From: Firm-13 sp964617375
GTDB taxonomy: Bacteria; Bacillota; Clostridia; Saccharofermentanales; Saccharofermentanaceae
Reading direction: 5' to 3'
Assembly (NCBI GenBank): GCA_964617375.1
Contig: CAZTXQ010000051.1
Location: forward strand, 1 to 20,929
Length of the DNA stretch: 20,929 bases
Position 1 is the stretch's first letter, and every line of letters starts with the position of its first letter. The position numbers were made by a program, and so were the translations under genes. Of this stretch, positions 7,282 through 14,320 are shown piece by piece. The notes under the pieces were generated by a model, which did not search any database, was not told the origin of the DNA, and saw nothing but the letters and a program-made list of their open reading frames with translations.

Positions 7282-9579
7282 ATGAAACACAATAGATTGC
7301 GGTTTTTATCCGTATTTATGAGTGTAGTACTCGTGACCGGTATTTCAGCGTCTTTTGGTGAGAACGTTCTGGCAGATGCATTGGGCACAACGGCGGACAT
7401 ACTGTCCGGTACATTGCAAAGCGGCGGGGAGAATCCATTTGCGGATTCGGATGAACTTTATGAGGAATCGGTTGCCGCAATGGCCGGTACGGGGAGCGCG
7501 GCTAGTGACAGCACGATCGGAGCTCAATCAATACCGGATTCGACGAAGAATCCGTATATGCTGCAATTCTCTCAGGATTGTTCTCTTGATACGATTTATG
7601 GTTTGATTAAGGATCTGGACTATAAAGTGATCGGCAAAAGCGAGGATCGCCTCTTTACGATTCGTTCTGCTGATGACATTGACAGTATCCGGGCAGCATT
7701 TGGTCCATATTGCACTTCGGTGGATAAGGACACGCTGATATCGCTGTCCGACGAAGAAGCACCCTCTGCGGATCCGTCCCTGTCCCTGCAATACACGCCG
7801 ACGGATACGTATTATTCACGTGAATGGCATATAGCAGATATGAATGTCGACGATGTCTGGGATACGACACGAGGCACCGCAGACGTTCTGGTCGCGGTTA
7901 TCGATACGGGTCTTGACAAGACACATCCGGATCTGCAGAACGCGAACATACGAGACGGGCTCGATGCCGTCTATTCCGGCGCCTGTATCAAGGATTATGA
8001 AGGGCACGGAACGACCACGACAGGCCTTATAACGGCCGTTATGGATAACGGTATCGGCATTGCCGGTATCGCTCCGAATGTAGGAATTATACCGATCAGC
8101 TGCATGGACAATGGCGGAGATATGTATTCATCTTATGTTATTACGGCTATCCGGGCCGCAGCGGACGCATCCTGTGACATCATTAACATGAGTCTTGGAT
8201 CCTCGACCTACTCAAGCGAGTTTAACAGTGCTGTACAGTATGCCTACGGCAAAGGCTGTATTGTGGTGGCATCTGCGGGTAATTCGGCCGATAAGGGTAA
8301 TCCGGTCAATTATCCGGCCTCCTATGATCACGTTATTAGTGTCGGAGCGGTGGACAGCAGCAACGTAATCACTTATTTTTCGAACTATAACAACTACGTT
8401 GATGTCGTCGCTCCGGGACAGCAGGTCTATACAACAACATCCTATGGCATAGATGGCACGTATTATGCTTATTGCAGCGGTACGTCCTACTCGTCGCCAT
8501 GTGTCGCAGGCGTAGCCGCGCTTGTAAGAAGTGTATATCCGGATGTGACTCCGGATTCATTTGAATCATTGGTACAGACAACAAGTTCGGATCATGGCGC
8601 TGCCGGATACGACCAGTATTATGGATACGGACTCATCAATGCTCAGGCACTGCTCGAGCAGATGGCAAGCGAGATGCATATTTCGTACCAGAGTCATGTT
8701 CAGGATATCGGATGGCAGGGATTCGTATCCGACGGAGCTGTAAGCGGAACAAGCGCGCAGTCCAAGCGTCTTGAAGCCATTCAAATTCAGTTGGATAACG
8801 GAAATACAGGAATCTCGTACAGAACGCACGTGCAGGATTACGGCTGGATGGACTGGGTCTCAAACGGAGCGACGAGCGGAACCAGCGGAGAGTCAAAGAG
8901 ACTCGAAGCGATCGAGATTCAGCTCACGGGCAATGCCGTCTCCTTATATGATGTGTATTATCGCGTACACGCGCAGAATATCGGTTGGATGGGATGGGCC
9001 AAGAACGGCGAACCGTCCGGTACGGCAGGCTACGCATACCGCCTTGAGGCCATTCAAATCGTTCTCGTAAGTAAGGGCGGAGCTGCCCCGGGATCTACGG
9101 ATCAGGCGTTTGTGGATTATGCGGCGCAGCCTCGCGTGTCATATCAGTCCCATGTGCAGGATATAGGATGGCAGGGATTTGTCTCGAACGGAGAGATGTC
9201 AGGCACCAGCGGTCAGTCCAAGCGACTCGAGGCTATGTGTATTAAGCTCGAAAACATCGACGGCGGCATCGAGTACAGGACTCACGTGCAGGATTACGGA
9301 TGGATGAATTGGGTGTCAAACGGTGCAGCAAGCGGTACGAGCGGTGAGTCCAAGCGCCTCGAAGCCATCGAGATCCAGCTTACCGGCAATGCCGCCAATA
9401 CATACGACGTGTACTATCGCGTACACGCACAGAACTTCGGCTGGCTTGACTGGGCCAAGAACGGAACATCTTCCGGTACGGCGGGATTCGCCTACCGTCT
9501 TGAGGCAATCCAGATCGTTCTCGTTCCCAAGGGCGGCGCAGCGCCGGGTGCCACGGACAGACCGTTTGTTCAGGCCTGA
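7282..9579 (+). CDS. Secreted S8 (subtilisin-like) serine protease with six ChW repeats
   Basis: A 765-residue secreted protease. A signal peptide covers about residues 1-32, and a propeptide-like region about 88-160. The S8 catalytic domain is about 175-460 with the triad Asp208 (VAVIDTGLD), His242 (EGHGTTTTG) and Ser402 (SGTSYSSP), and oxyanion Asn334 (ASAGNSA), so it should be active. The C-terminal third is six Clostridial hydrophobic W repeats of the form H.QDYGW..WVSNG..SGTSG...RLEAI.I.L, from 467 to 748, in two near-identical blocks of three. ChW modules are thought to serve surface or substrate attachment. No LPXTG anchor or membrane helix is seen at the end. GGGAGG lies 7 nt before the ATG. 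It is a single-gene unit closed by a strong terminator. Confidence 0.93.
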   Translation: MKHNRLRFLSVFMSVVLVTGISASFGENVLADALGTTADILSGTLQSGGENPFADSDELYEESVAAMAGTGSAASDSTIGAQSIPDSTKNPYMLQFSQDCSLDTIYGLIKDLDYKVIGKSEDRLFTIRSADDIDSIRAAFGPYCTSVDKDTLISLSDEEAPSADPSLSLQYTPTDTYYSREWHIADMNVDDVWDTTRGTADVLVAVIDTGLDKTHPDLQNANIRDGLDAVYSGACIKDYEGHGTTTTGLITAVMDNGIGIAGIAPNVGIIPISCMDNGGDMYSSYVITAIRAAADASCDIINMSLGSSTYSSEFNSAVQYAYGKGCIVVASAGNSADKGNPVNYPASYDHVISVGAVDSSNVITYFSNYNNYVDVVAPGQQVYTTTSYGIDGTYYAYCSGTSYSSPCVAGVAALVRSVYPDVTPDSFESLVQTTSSDHGAAGYDQYYGYGLINAQALLEQMASEMHISYQSHVQDIGWQGFVSDGAVSGTSAQSKRLEAIQIQLDNGNTGISYRTHVQDYGWMDWVSNGATSGTSGESKRLEAIEIQLTGNAVSLYDVYYRVHAQNIGWMGWAKNGEPSGTAGYAYRLEAIQIVLVSKGGAAPGSTDQAFVDYAAQPRVSYQSHVQDIGWQGFVSNGEMSGTSGQSKRLEAMCIKLENIDGGIEYRTHVQDYGWMNWVSNGAASGTSGESKRLEAIEIQLTGNAANTYDVYYRVHAQNFGWLDWAKNGTSSGTAGFAYRLEAIQIVLVPKGGAAPGATDRPFVQA
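8680..9072 (+). repeat. ChW repeat block 1 (three modules)
   Basis: Encodes residues 467-597 of the protease: three modules of about 39-46 residues, each with GW and RLEAI marks. Block 2 begins exactly 456 bp (152 codons) downstream in the same order. The linker after each block shares KGGAAPG.TD..F, so the whole block plus linker was duplicated. Confidence 0.85.
9136..9525 (+). repeat. ChW repeat block 2 (three modules)
   Basis: Encodes residues 619-748. Module by module it matches block 1: VSYQSHVQDIGWQGFV with ISYQSHVQDIGWQGFV, and VYYRVHAQNFGW with VYYRVHAQNIGW. Many silent differences have built up, so the duplication is not recent. Confidence 0.85.
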
Positions 9580-9611
9580 TTCCATCTTTTGATCGGAAGC
9601 TTAGAATAATG

Positions 9612-9647
9612 CCGGCATTGGCAAGGTTTTTGCCAATGCCGGTTTTT
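9612..9647 (+). terminator. Intrinsic terminator after protease gene
   Basis: A perfect 13-bp stem, CCGGCATTGGCAA with TTGCCAATGCCGG, a GGTTT loop and five T. Confidence 0.93.
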
Positions 9648-9673
9648 ATGTCGCTTCCCGACTGAGAATTCTA

Positions 9674-9702
9674 TGGAAAGTATTGCCCGTTTGCGGTACA
9701 AT
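9674..9702 (+). promoter_or_regulatory. Candidate promoter for the 9754 operon
   Basis: TGGAAA (9674-9679) and TACAAT (9697-9702) with 17 nt between. The -35 match is only moderate, but it sits between a terminator and the first gene of the operon. Confidence 0.45.
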
Positions 9703-9753
9703 AGACAAGTAAATAGACACGTTTATCATCTATTTCGTAAAGAGGTGAATCAT

Positions 9754-9897
9754 ATGGGAAATCGGAATATCAACAATAAGGAAACCAAGAAGAAGAAAAA
9801 GAACGATATCGGAGCGCCTTCCTCTTCCGTTCTGAAGAGCGTCGTAGCGCAGCCTGAGATCATTAAGAAACCTAAGAAGGTCACTAAGGACGAATAA
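9754..9897 (+). CDS. Small lysine-rich hypothetical protein (47 aa)
   Basis: A 47-residue, strongly basic protein with KKKKK near residue 16 and a second Lys cluster (KKPKK) near the end. It has no hydrophobic segment. The frame is open from 9673, but the ATG at 9754 is preceded by AAAGAGGTG at a good distance, which decides the start. The composition suggests binding to nucleic acid or ribosomes, or simply disorder; no family is recognised. It ends 17 nt before the MYG1-type gene, so they are probably co-transcribed. Confidence 0.6.
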   Translation: MGNRNINNKETKKKKKNDIGAPSSSVLKSVVAQPEIIKKPKKVTKDE

Positions 9898-9914
9898 AGC
9901 GAAATGAGAGATTG

Positions 9915-10787
9915 ATGACGGATAATCGAAAAATAGCCATGACGCATGGAGGAAACTTCCATGCAGACGATGTTTTTGCCTCGGCACTTCTAAAAATTGT
10001 ATACCCGGATATTGAAATTGTCCGCGGGTTTCAGGTACCCGCCGATTTCACGGGAATTGTATTTGACATTGGATTCGGTAAGTATGACCATCATCAGGCA
10101 AATGCCGAGGTGCGGAGTAACGGTATTCCGTACGCGGCATTCGGCTTGTTGTGGCGCGAATTCGGCGAGGGTATTCTTGCGGCCGGCTGCCGTCCGGAAC
10201 ATGCCGAGCGGGAAGCGCTTCGCTTTGACGAGAAGTTTGTTCAGCCGCTCGACGAAGATGACAACACAGGATGCGGCAACCTCTTGTCGGGGGCGATCTC
10301 CGCTTTTAACCCGAGCTGGGATTCGAAGGATTCTTCGGATACGTGCTTTGAGAAGGCGGTCTTTTTCGCAGAACAGATTCTTCGGAACAAATTCGACAGT
10401 ATTATGAGCGTCAGCCGTGCGATGACGATGGTCGGTCAAGCGCTTGAGAAATCGCAGGACCGCATTGTGGTGCTGCCGGTTTTCGCGCCGTGGAAAATGA
10501 CTCTGGTCAGGTCGCGTGCTGAATTTGTTGTATACCCGTCACCGCGTGGCGGCTACAGCGCACAAGCCGTTCCCTATGAGACGGACGGCACAGAGATGAA
10601 GTGCGGTTTTCCGGCGGAATGGGCCGGAAGATCCGAGGATGAACTTCAGCTTATTACAGGATTGAAGACGATTCATTTTTGTCATAAAGGCCGATTCATC
10701 ATTTCGACAGATACCTTGGAAGATGCCGTAGCGGCTTGCAAGATGGCACGAAACAGCGGCTCGAATAATAGACGGAACGGCCGCTAA
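9915..10787 (+). CDS. MYG1-family (UPF0160) metal-dependent hydrolase/exonuclease
   Basis: A 290-residue protein of the MYG1 family, related to DHH phosphoesterases; the eukaryotic member acts as a 3'-5' RNA exonuclease. Visible motifs are HGGNFHADDVFA (residues 11-22) and YDHHQ (57-61), which supply metal-binding His and Asp residues, and a conserved LDEDDNTG later. The length is normal for the family. The ATG at 9915 follows an in-frame TTG at 9912, and the upstream GAGAG is a weak, close ribosome site, so the exact start is uncertain. It lies between the small basic protein and the ABC-F gene (19-nt gap), which suggests a shared transcript linked to RNA or translation. Confidence 0.85.
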   Translation: MTDNRKIAMTHGGNFHADDVFASALLKIVYPDIEIVRGFQVPADFTGIVFDIGFGKYDHHQANAEVRSNGIPYAAFGLLWREFGEGILAAGCRPEHAEREALRFDEKFVQPLDEDDNTGCGNLLSGAISAFNPSWDSKDSSDTCFEKAVFFAEQILRNKFDSIMSVSRAMTMVGQALEKSQDRIVVLPVFAPWKMTLVRSRAEFVVYPSPRGGYSAQAVPYETDGTEMKCGFPAEWAGRSEDELQLITGLKTIHFCHKGRFIISTDTLEDAVAACKMARNSGSNNRRNGR

Positions 10788-10806
10788 CAGAAAGGTATAG
10801 ATATTT

Positions 10807-12594
10807 ATGCTGCTGACCGCAGAGAAAATATTCAAGAGCCACGGCGGCAGGCCGATTCTTAACGGGATATCCCTCTATCTGAACGAAGGCGACAAAATCG
10901 GTGTCATCGGTGTCAACGGCATCGGCAAATCGACATTCTTAAATATCCTTGCACAGCAGGAAGAACCCGACGAAGGCACGATCACGCGAAGCGCAGCGGT
11001 TCGCGTCGAGTATTTGCGGCAGAATCCGGAATGGGACGAGAAACTTACGCTCCTGGAGCATGTCTTTAAGGGTACATCTTCGAATGTGCGCGAGACGAAG
11101 GAATATGAAGCGAAGACGATTCTGACGAAGCTGGGACTAACCGAATTCGACAAGCCGGTTTCCGAGCTTTCCGGCGGGCAGAGAAGGCGCGCTTCCATCG
11201 CAGCGGCCCTCATACATCCGTGCGAGATCCTGATCCTGGATGAACCGACCAATCATCTCGACAACAAAATGACGGAGTGGCTCGAGGCATATCTCGAAAA
11301 ATTCACGGGTGCTCTGGTCATGGTCACGCATGACCGGTATTTTCTGGACCGGGTCGTAAACCGGATTGTAGAAATTGACAAAGGGAATCTTTATTCCTAT
11401 CAGGCCAATTATTCGAAGTATCTCGAGCTCAAAACCGAACGCGAAGATATGGCCGCTGCGACCGGCCGGAAAAACAGAAGCATTTTGAGACGGGAATACG
11501 AGTGGCTTATGCAGGGGCCCAAAGCCCGCGGAACGAAGAGCCGCGAGAGAATCGCACGTTACCATGACTTAAACGGCAAGATTACGACGGCGGAAAACAA
11601 GAACCTCGAAATGTCTTCCATATCGAAGCGCCTGGGAAGAAAGACGATCGATATCAAGAACATATCCAAAACCTTCGGAGGGCGGCTTCTGATCGACCAT
11701 TTTGAGGGAGTTCTCCCGAGAGATGCCAGAATAGGCATTATCGGGCCGAACGGATGCGGCAAATCGACATTTCTCAACATCTTGAGCGGACGGCTTTTCC
11801 CGGACGAAGGCGAAGTCGATTTCGGAGAGACGGTGAGGGTCGGTTATTTTTCGCAGGACAACGCGGATATGGATATGTCCCTTCGCGTCATCGAATATAT
11901 CCGGAGTATCCGTGAGACGATCGAGACAGCAGACGGAACGGTTTCCGCATCGCAGATGCTCGAGAAATTTCTTTTTACACCCGAACAGCAGCGGACAGAA
12001 ATCCGGCGACTGTCAGGCGGCGAGAGAAGACGCCTTTATCTCCTCGGCATTCTCATGGAAGCGCCGAATATTCTTCTTCTCGATGAACCGACAAACGATC
12101 TCGATATAACGACACTTACGATTCTCGAAGACTATCTGTCGACATTTAAAGGGGCGGTTATCGCGGTTTCACATGACCGGTATTTTCTCGATAAAGTCGC
12201 CGACACGATCTACAGCTTTGACAGTGACGGGAAAATCCGTGCCTTTGTCGGCAACTATTCGGAATACTGCGAAGAGCGCGGGCAGGAAGAAGCCGTACGC
12301 GTTCCGGAGAACAAGAGTAAGACTTCCGCCGAGCGGGCACCGTCCCGCGAGAGGAAGCTTAAATTCACATTTAACGAGCAGCGCGAATATGACCGGATCG
12401 ATGCGGATATTGCCGAACTTGAAGAGCGGATTCGAGAAGCCGAGCGCAAAATCCAGGACGAGGCCAGCAATTATGTGGCACTTCAGGAATGGATGTCCAA
12501 GAAGGATGAACTCGAGAAGCAGCTCGAGGAGAAGACCGGGCGCTGGGTTTATTTAAGCGAACTCGCCGAGAAAATTGAGGAAGCGGGCAAGTAA
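10807..12594 (+). CDS. ABC-F family ATPase (Uup-like)
   Basis: A 595-residue soluble protein with two ABC ATPase domains and no membrane part, which marks the ABC-F family of ribosome-acting or translation-quality factors. Domain 1: Walker A GVNGIGKST (35-43), signature LSGGQ (121-125), Walker B with LDEPTNHLD (144-152). Domain 2: GPNGCGKST (313-321), LSGGE (402-406), LDEPTNDLD (425-433). The linker between them (about 205-275) contains the PKARGTKSRERI stretch common in this family. The C-terminal 80 residues are charged and coiled-coil, as in the Uup C-terminal domain, which argues for Uup over EttA. AGAAAGG lies 11 nt upstream, a little far. It is the last gene of the operon. Confidence 0.92.
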   Translation: MLLTAEKIFKSHGGRPILNGISLYLNEGDKIGVIGVNGIGKSTFLNILAQQEEPDEGTITRSAAVRVEYLRQNPEWDEKLTLLEHVFKGTSSNVRETKEYEAKTILTKLGLTEFDKPVSELSGGQRRRASIAAALIHPCEILILDEPTNHLDNKMTEWLEAYLEKFTGALVMVTHDRYFLDRVVNRIVEIDKGNLYSYQANYSKYLELKTEREDMAAATGRKNRSILRREYEWLMQGPKARGTKSRERIARYHDLNGKITTAENKNLEMSSISKRLGRKTIDIKNISKTFGGRLLIDHFEGVLPRDARIGIIGPNGCGKSTFLNILSGRLFPDEGEVDFGETVRVGYFSQDNADMDMSLRVIEYIRSIRETIETADGTVSASQMLEKFLFTPEQQRTEIRRLSGGERRRLYLLGILMEAPNILLLDEPTNDLDITTLTILEDYLSTFKGAVIAVSHDRYFLDKVADTIYSFDSDGKIRAFVGNYSEYCEERGQEEAVRVPENKSKTSAERAPSRERKLKFTFNEQREYDRIDADIAELEERIREAERKIQDEASNYVALQEWMSKKDELEKQLEEKTGRWVYLSELAEKIEEAGK

Positions 12595-12632
12595 GACGCC
12601 TGTGTTTTTCTACATATACGATCGCAGCAAGG

Positions 12633-12681
12633 GGCTGTCTAAAATGACTTGTACAGAAGTCGGATGAGACAGCCTTTTTTT
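12633..12681 (+). terminator. Intrinsic terminator after ABC-F gene
   Basis: Outer stem GGCTGTCT (12633-12640) with AGACAGCC (12667-12674), and inner stem GACTT/AAGTC around GTACAG, followed by seven T. The outer arms are the same as those of the terminator at 1280. Confidence 0.85.
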
Positions 12682-12768
12682 GATATTTCTTTCTGATTCT
12701 TTCCCGCGCTGAGGCGAGACTGCCGCCTGAATTGGCTCCGGCATTTTTAGGTGGTATTCTTCTGTACA
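12650..12768. repeat. 10-bp inverted repeat pair, about 100 bp apart
   Basis: TGTACAGAAG (12650-12659) and CTTCTGTACA (12759-12768) are perfect inverted copies. The left copy lies inside the terminator loop. They could be ends of a decayed small element or chance. Confidence 0.35.
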
Positions 12769-13183
12769 CCGGCGTGGTAGGTACGCCGATGCCCCGATGC
12801 GTTGTTTTTTATCATTGCGAGCCTACTCAATCCGCATCTGAGTGCATTTGAGTAGGTTGAACTTCTGTTTATTGAATGCAGCCTGGATTGGTTACTGGAC
12901 GATTTCAGGTTGTAGTCATTGGTAAATATCCTCTGCAAGCATCAAAAAATGCCGGCTCGTATGAACATTATATTGGTGCCAAAATGTTCCACGTCCGTTC
13001 ATTCTTTTGGTACATTTCGTTTTAAGATCACCCCTTTATGAGCGGCATTCACTTATGAGATGCTTTTTCTTTTTAACCGATACGTGTTAGAATTTAATAT
13101 AAGTATAAGGCACGAATATTGTGGACTGATCTGTGATGGAAGGGCGGGTATGGACGGCCCGCGCGAATACGGAGGTGAACGGT
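12682..13183. other. Gene-free gap with inverted repeats
   Basis: No coding region with a ribosome site is visible on either strand. It holds a weak hairpin with T tail (TGCCG/CGGCA, 12721-12748), a perfect 9-bp inverted repeat (12822-12856) and GAACATT/AATGTTC (12963-12989). The last 120 nt before the reductase gene are AT-rich and should contain its promoter, but no clean -35/-10 pair was found. Confidence 0.5.
12822..12856. repeat. Perfect 9-bp inverted repeat
   Basis: CCTACTCAA (12822-12830) and TTGAGTAGG (12848-12856) enclose 17 nt. There is no T tract, so it is unlikely to be a terminator; it could be an RNA stem or a protein site. Confidence 0.5.
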
Positions 13184-14101
13184 ATGAAAGCGATCAATAT
13201 TGGCGGAAGCGGAATTCTGGCTTCGGAAATTGCGCTCGGCTGTATGCGAATTCAAAGTATTTCTTCGGAAAAGGCTGCGGAGCTTGTATTAACCGCACTT
13301 GACAACGGCATCAACTTTTTCGATAACGCCGACATATATGCGGCGGGAGAATCGGAAGAAATCTTCGGAAATATCATAAAAGCGGCGGCGGTTCCGCGCG
13401 ATAAGATTTATATCCAGACAAAATGCGGAATATGCGACGGCTATTTTGATTTTTCCCGAGAACATATTATCGAAGCTGTAAACGCGAGTCTCAAGCGCCT
13501 CGGGACGGATTACCTCGACGTACTTCTCCTCCATCGTCCCGATGCTCTTATGGAACCCGAAGAGGTCGCGGAAGCTTTCTCGCTCCTGCATGCGGCAGGG
13601 AAGGTCCGCCATTTTGGTGTCAGCAATCAGAAGCCGATGCAGATCGCCCTTCTCCGGAAGTATCTGGAATGGCCGATCATTGCGAATCAGCTGCAGCTCA
13701 GCATTGCGCATTCCCAGATGATCCGTCACGGCTTTGAGGTCAATATGGAGACCGAGGGAGCGGTGGACCGGGACGGAAGCGTTCTCGACTACTGCCGCCT
13801 GTACGATATTACGATACAGGCGTGGTCGCCCTTCCAGCACGGATTCTTTGCGGGCCCGTTCCTGGGCAGCACCGAGTACAAGCCTCTCAATGCGATGCTG
13901 CAGGAAATCGCCGACACCCGGGGCGTTTCCGTCACCGCGATCGCGATTGCCTGGCTCCTTCGTCATCCGGCCGGAATTCAGCCGGTCGTCGGGACGATGA
14001 ATGTGACACATCTGAACGAAATCTGTCAGGCTTCCGGCATCCGCCTTACGCGAAAAGAATGGTACGATATCTATGTTTCCGCCGGGAACAAACTCCCCTG
14101 A
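13184..14101 (+). CDS. Aldo/keto reductase (YdhF-like)
   Basis: A 305-residue NAD(P)H-dependent oxidoreductase of the aldo/keto reductase superfamily (TIM barrel, cytosolic). The catalytic four are visible: Asp47 and Tyr52 (FFDNADIY), Lys80 (IQTKCG) and His117 (LLLHRPD). VGTMN near the end belongs to the cofactor-binding region. The overall pattern (LGTDYLDVLLLHRPDALMEPEEVAEAF) resembles the E. coli YdhF group. The frame is open from 13133, but the ATG at 13184 has GGAGGTG 6 nt upstream and starts the usual first strand. It appears to be a single-gene unit; the substrate is unknown. Confidence 0.92.
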   Translation: MKAINIGGSGILASEIALGCMRIQSISSEKAAELVLTALDNGINFFDNADIYAAGESEEIFGNIIKAAAVPRDKIYIQTKCGICDGYFDFSREHIIEAVNASLKRLGTDYLDVLLLHRPDALMEPEEVAEAFSLLHAAGKVRHFGVSNQKPMQIALLRKYLEWPIIANQLQLSIAHSQMIRHGFEVNMETEGAVDRDGSVLDYCRLYDITIQAWSPFQHGFFAGPFLGSTEYKPLNAMLQEIADTRGVSVTAIAIAWLLRHPAGIQPVVGTMNVTHLNEICQASGIRLTRKEWYDIYVSAGNKLP

Positions 14102-14133
14102 TCCGGATCGCTTAAGATTTTACGGGATACCGG

Positions 14134-14171
14134 TGGGCGGCGCGAAAAGAATCGTGCCGCCCATCGTTTTT
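14134..14171 (+). terminator. Intrinsic terminator after aldo/keto reductase
   Basis: TGGGCGGC (14134-14141) with GCCGCCCA (14156-14163), extended by CGA/TCG inside, followed by TCG and five T. The 3' arm and T tract are copied again just downstream. Confidence 0.85.
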
Positions 14172-14208
14172 ACAAGACGAAAAGAATCGTGCCGCCCATC
14201 GTTTTTAC
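14143..14208 (+). repeat. Tandem 31-bp direct repeat (terminator 3' arm duplicated)
   Basis: Positions 14143-14173 and 14178-14208 are identical over 31 bp with a 35-bp period. Each copy contains the GCCGCCCA arm and TTTTT tract, while the left arm TGGGCGGC exists only once. Confidence 0.92.
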
Positions 14209-14251
14209 GAGGACCGGATCGTTTCCATTCATAGGATATTTTGACAAATGG

Positions 14252-14260
14252 TGCTATAAT
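14252..14260 (+). promoter_or_regulatory. Extended -10 promoter for metY
   Basis: TGCTATAAT is a perfect -10 box with the extended TGn element. The -35 position (TAGGAT, 14232-14237) is poor; a nearby TTGACA at 14241 is only 8 nt away and cannot pair with it. The leader to the ATG is about 55 nt, too short for a SAM riboswitch. Confidence 0.6.
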
Positions 14261-14320
14261 AAATCGTCCGTTCAGGCGTTGCCATACGTCCTGAGCAAGA
14301 TTACTTAAGGAGGATATTGC

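Noticed and set aside
12371..12938. Minus-strand open frames over the end of the ABC-F gene and the following gap
   Set aside because: No ribosome sites, low-complexity sequence, and they cross the terminator.
13289..14011. Minus-strand open frame (240 codons) opposite the aldo/keto reductase
   Set aside because: Fully inside a gene with all four catalytic residues; no start signal.
14143..14208. Start of a CRISPR array
   Set aside because: Only two copies with a 4-nt gap; they are parts of a terminator.
14241..14260. TTGACA plus TATAAT upstream of metY as a normal promoter
   Set aside because: Only 8 nt separate the boxes; the extended -10 reading was kept instead.
14267..14320. SAM or T-box riboswitch before metY
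   Set aside because: The leader is about 55 nt and lacks the needed stems.
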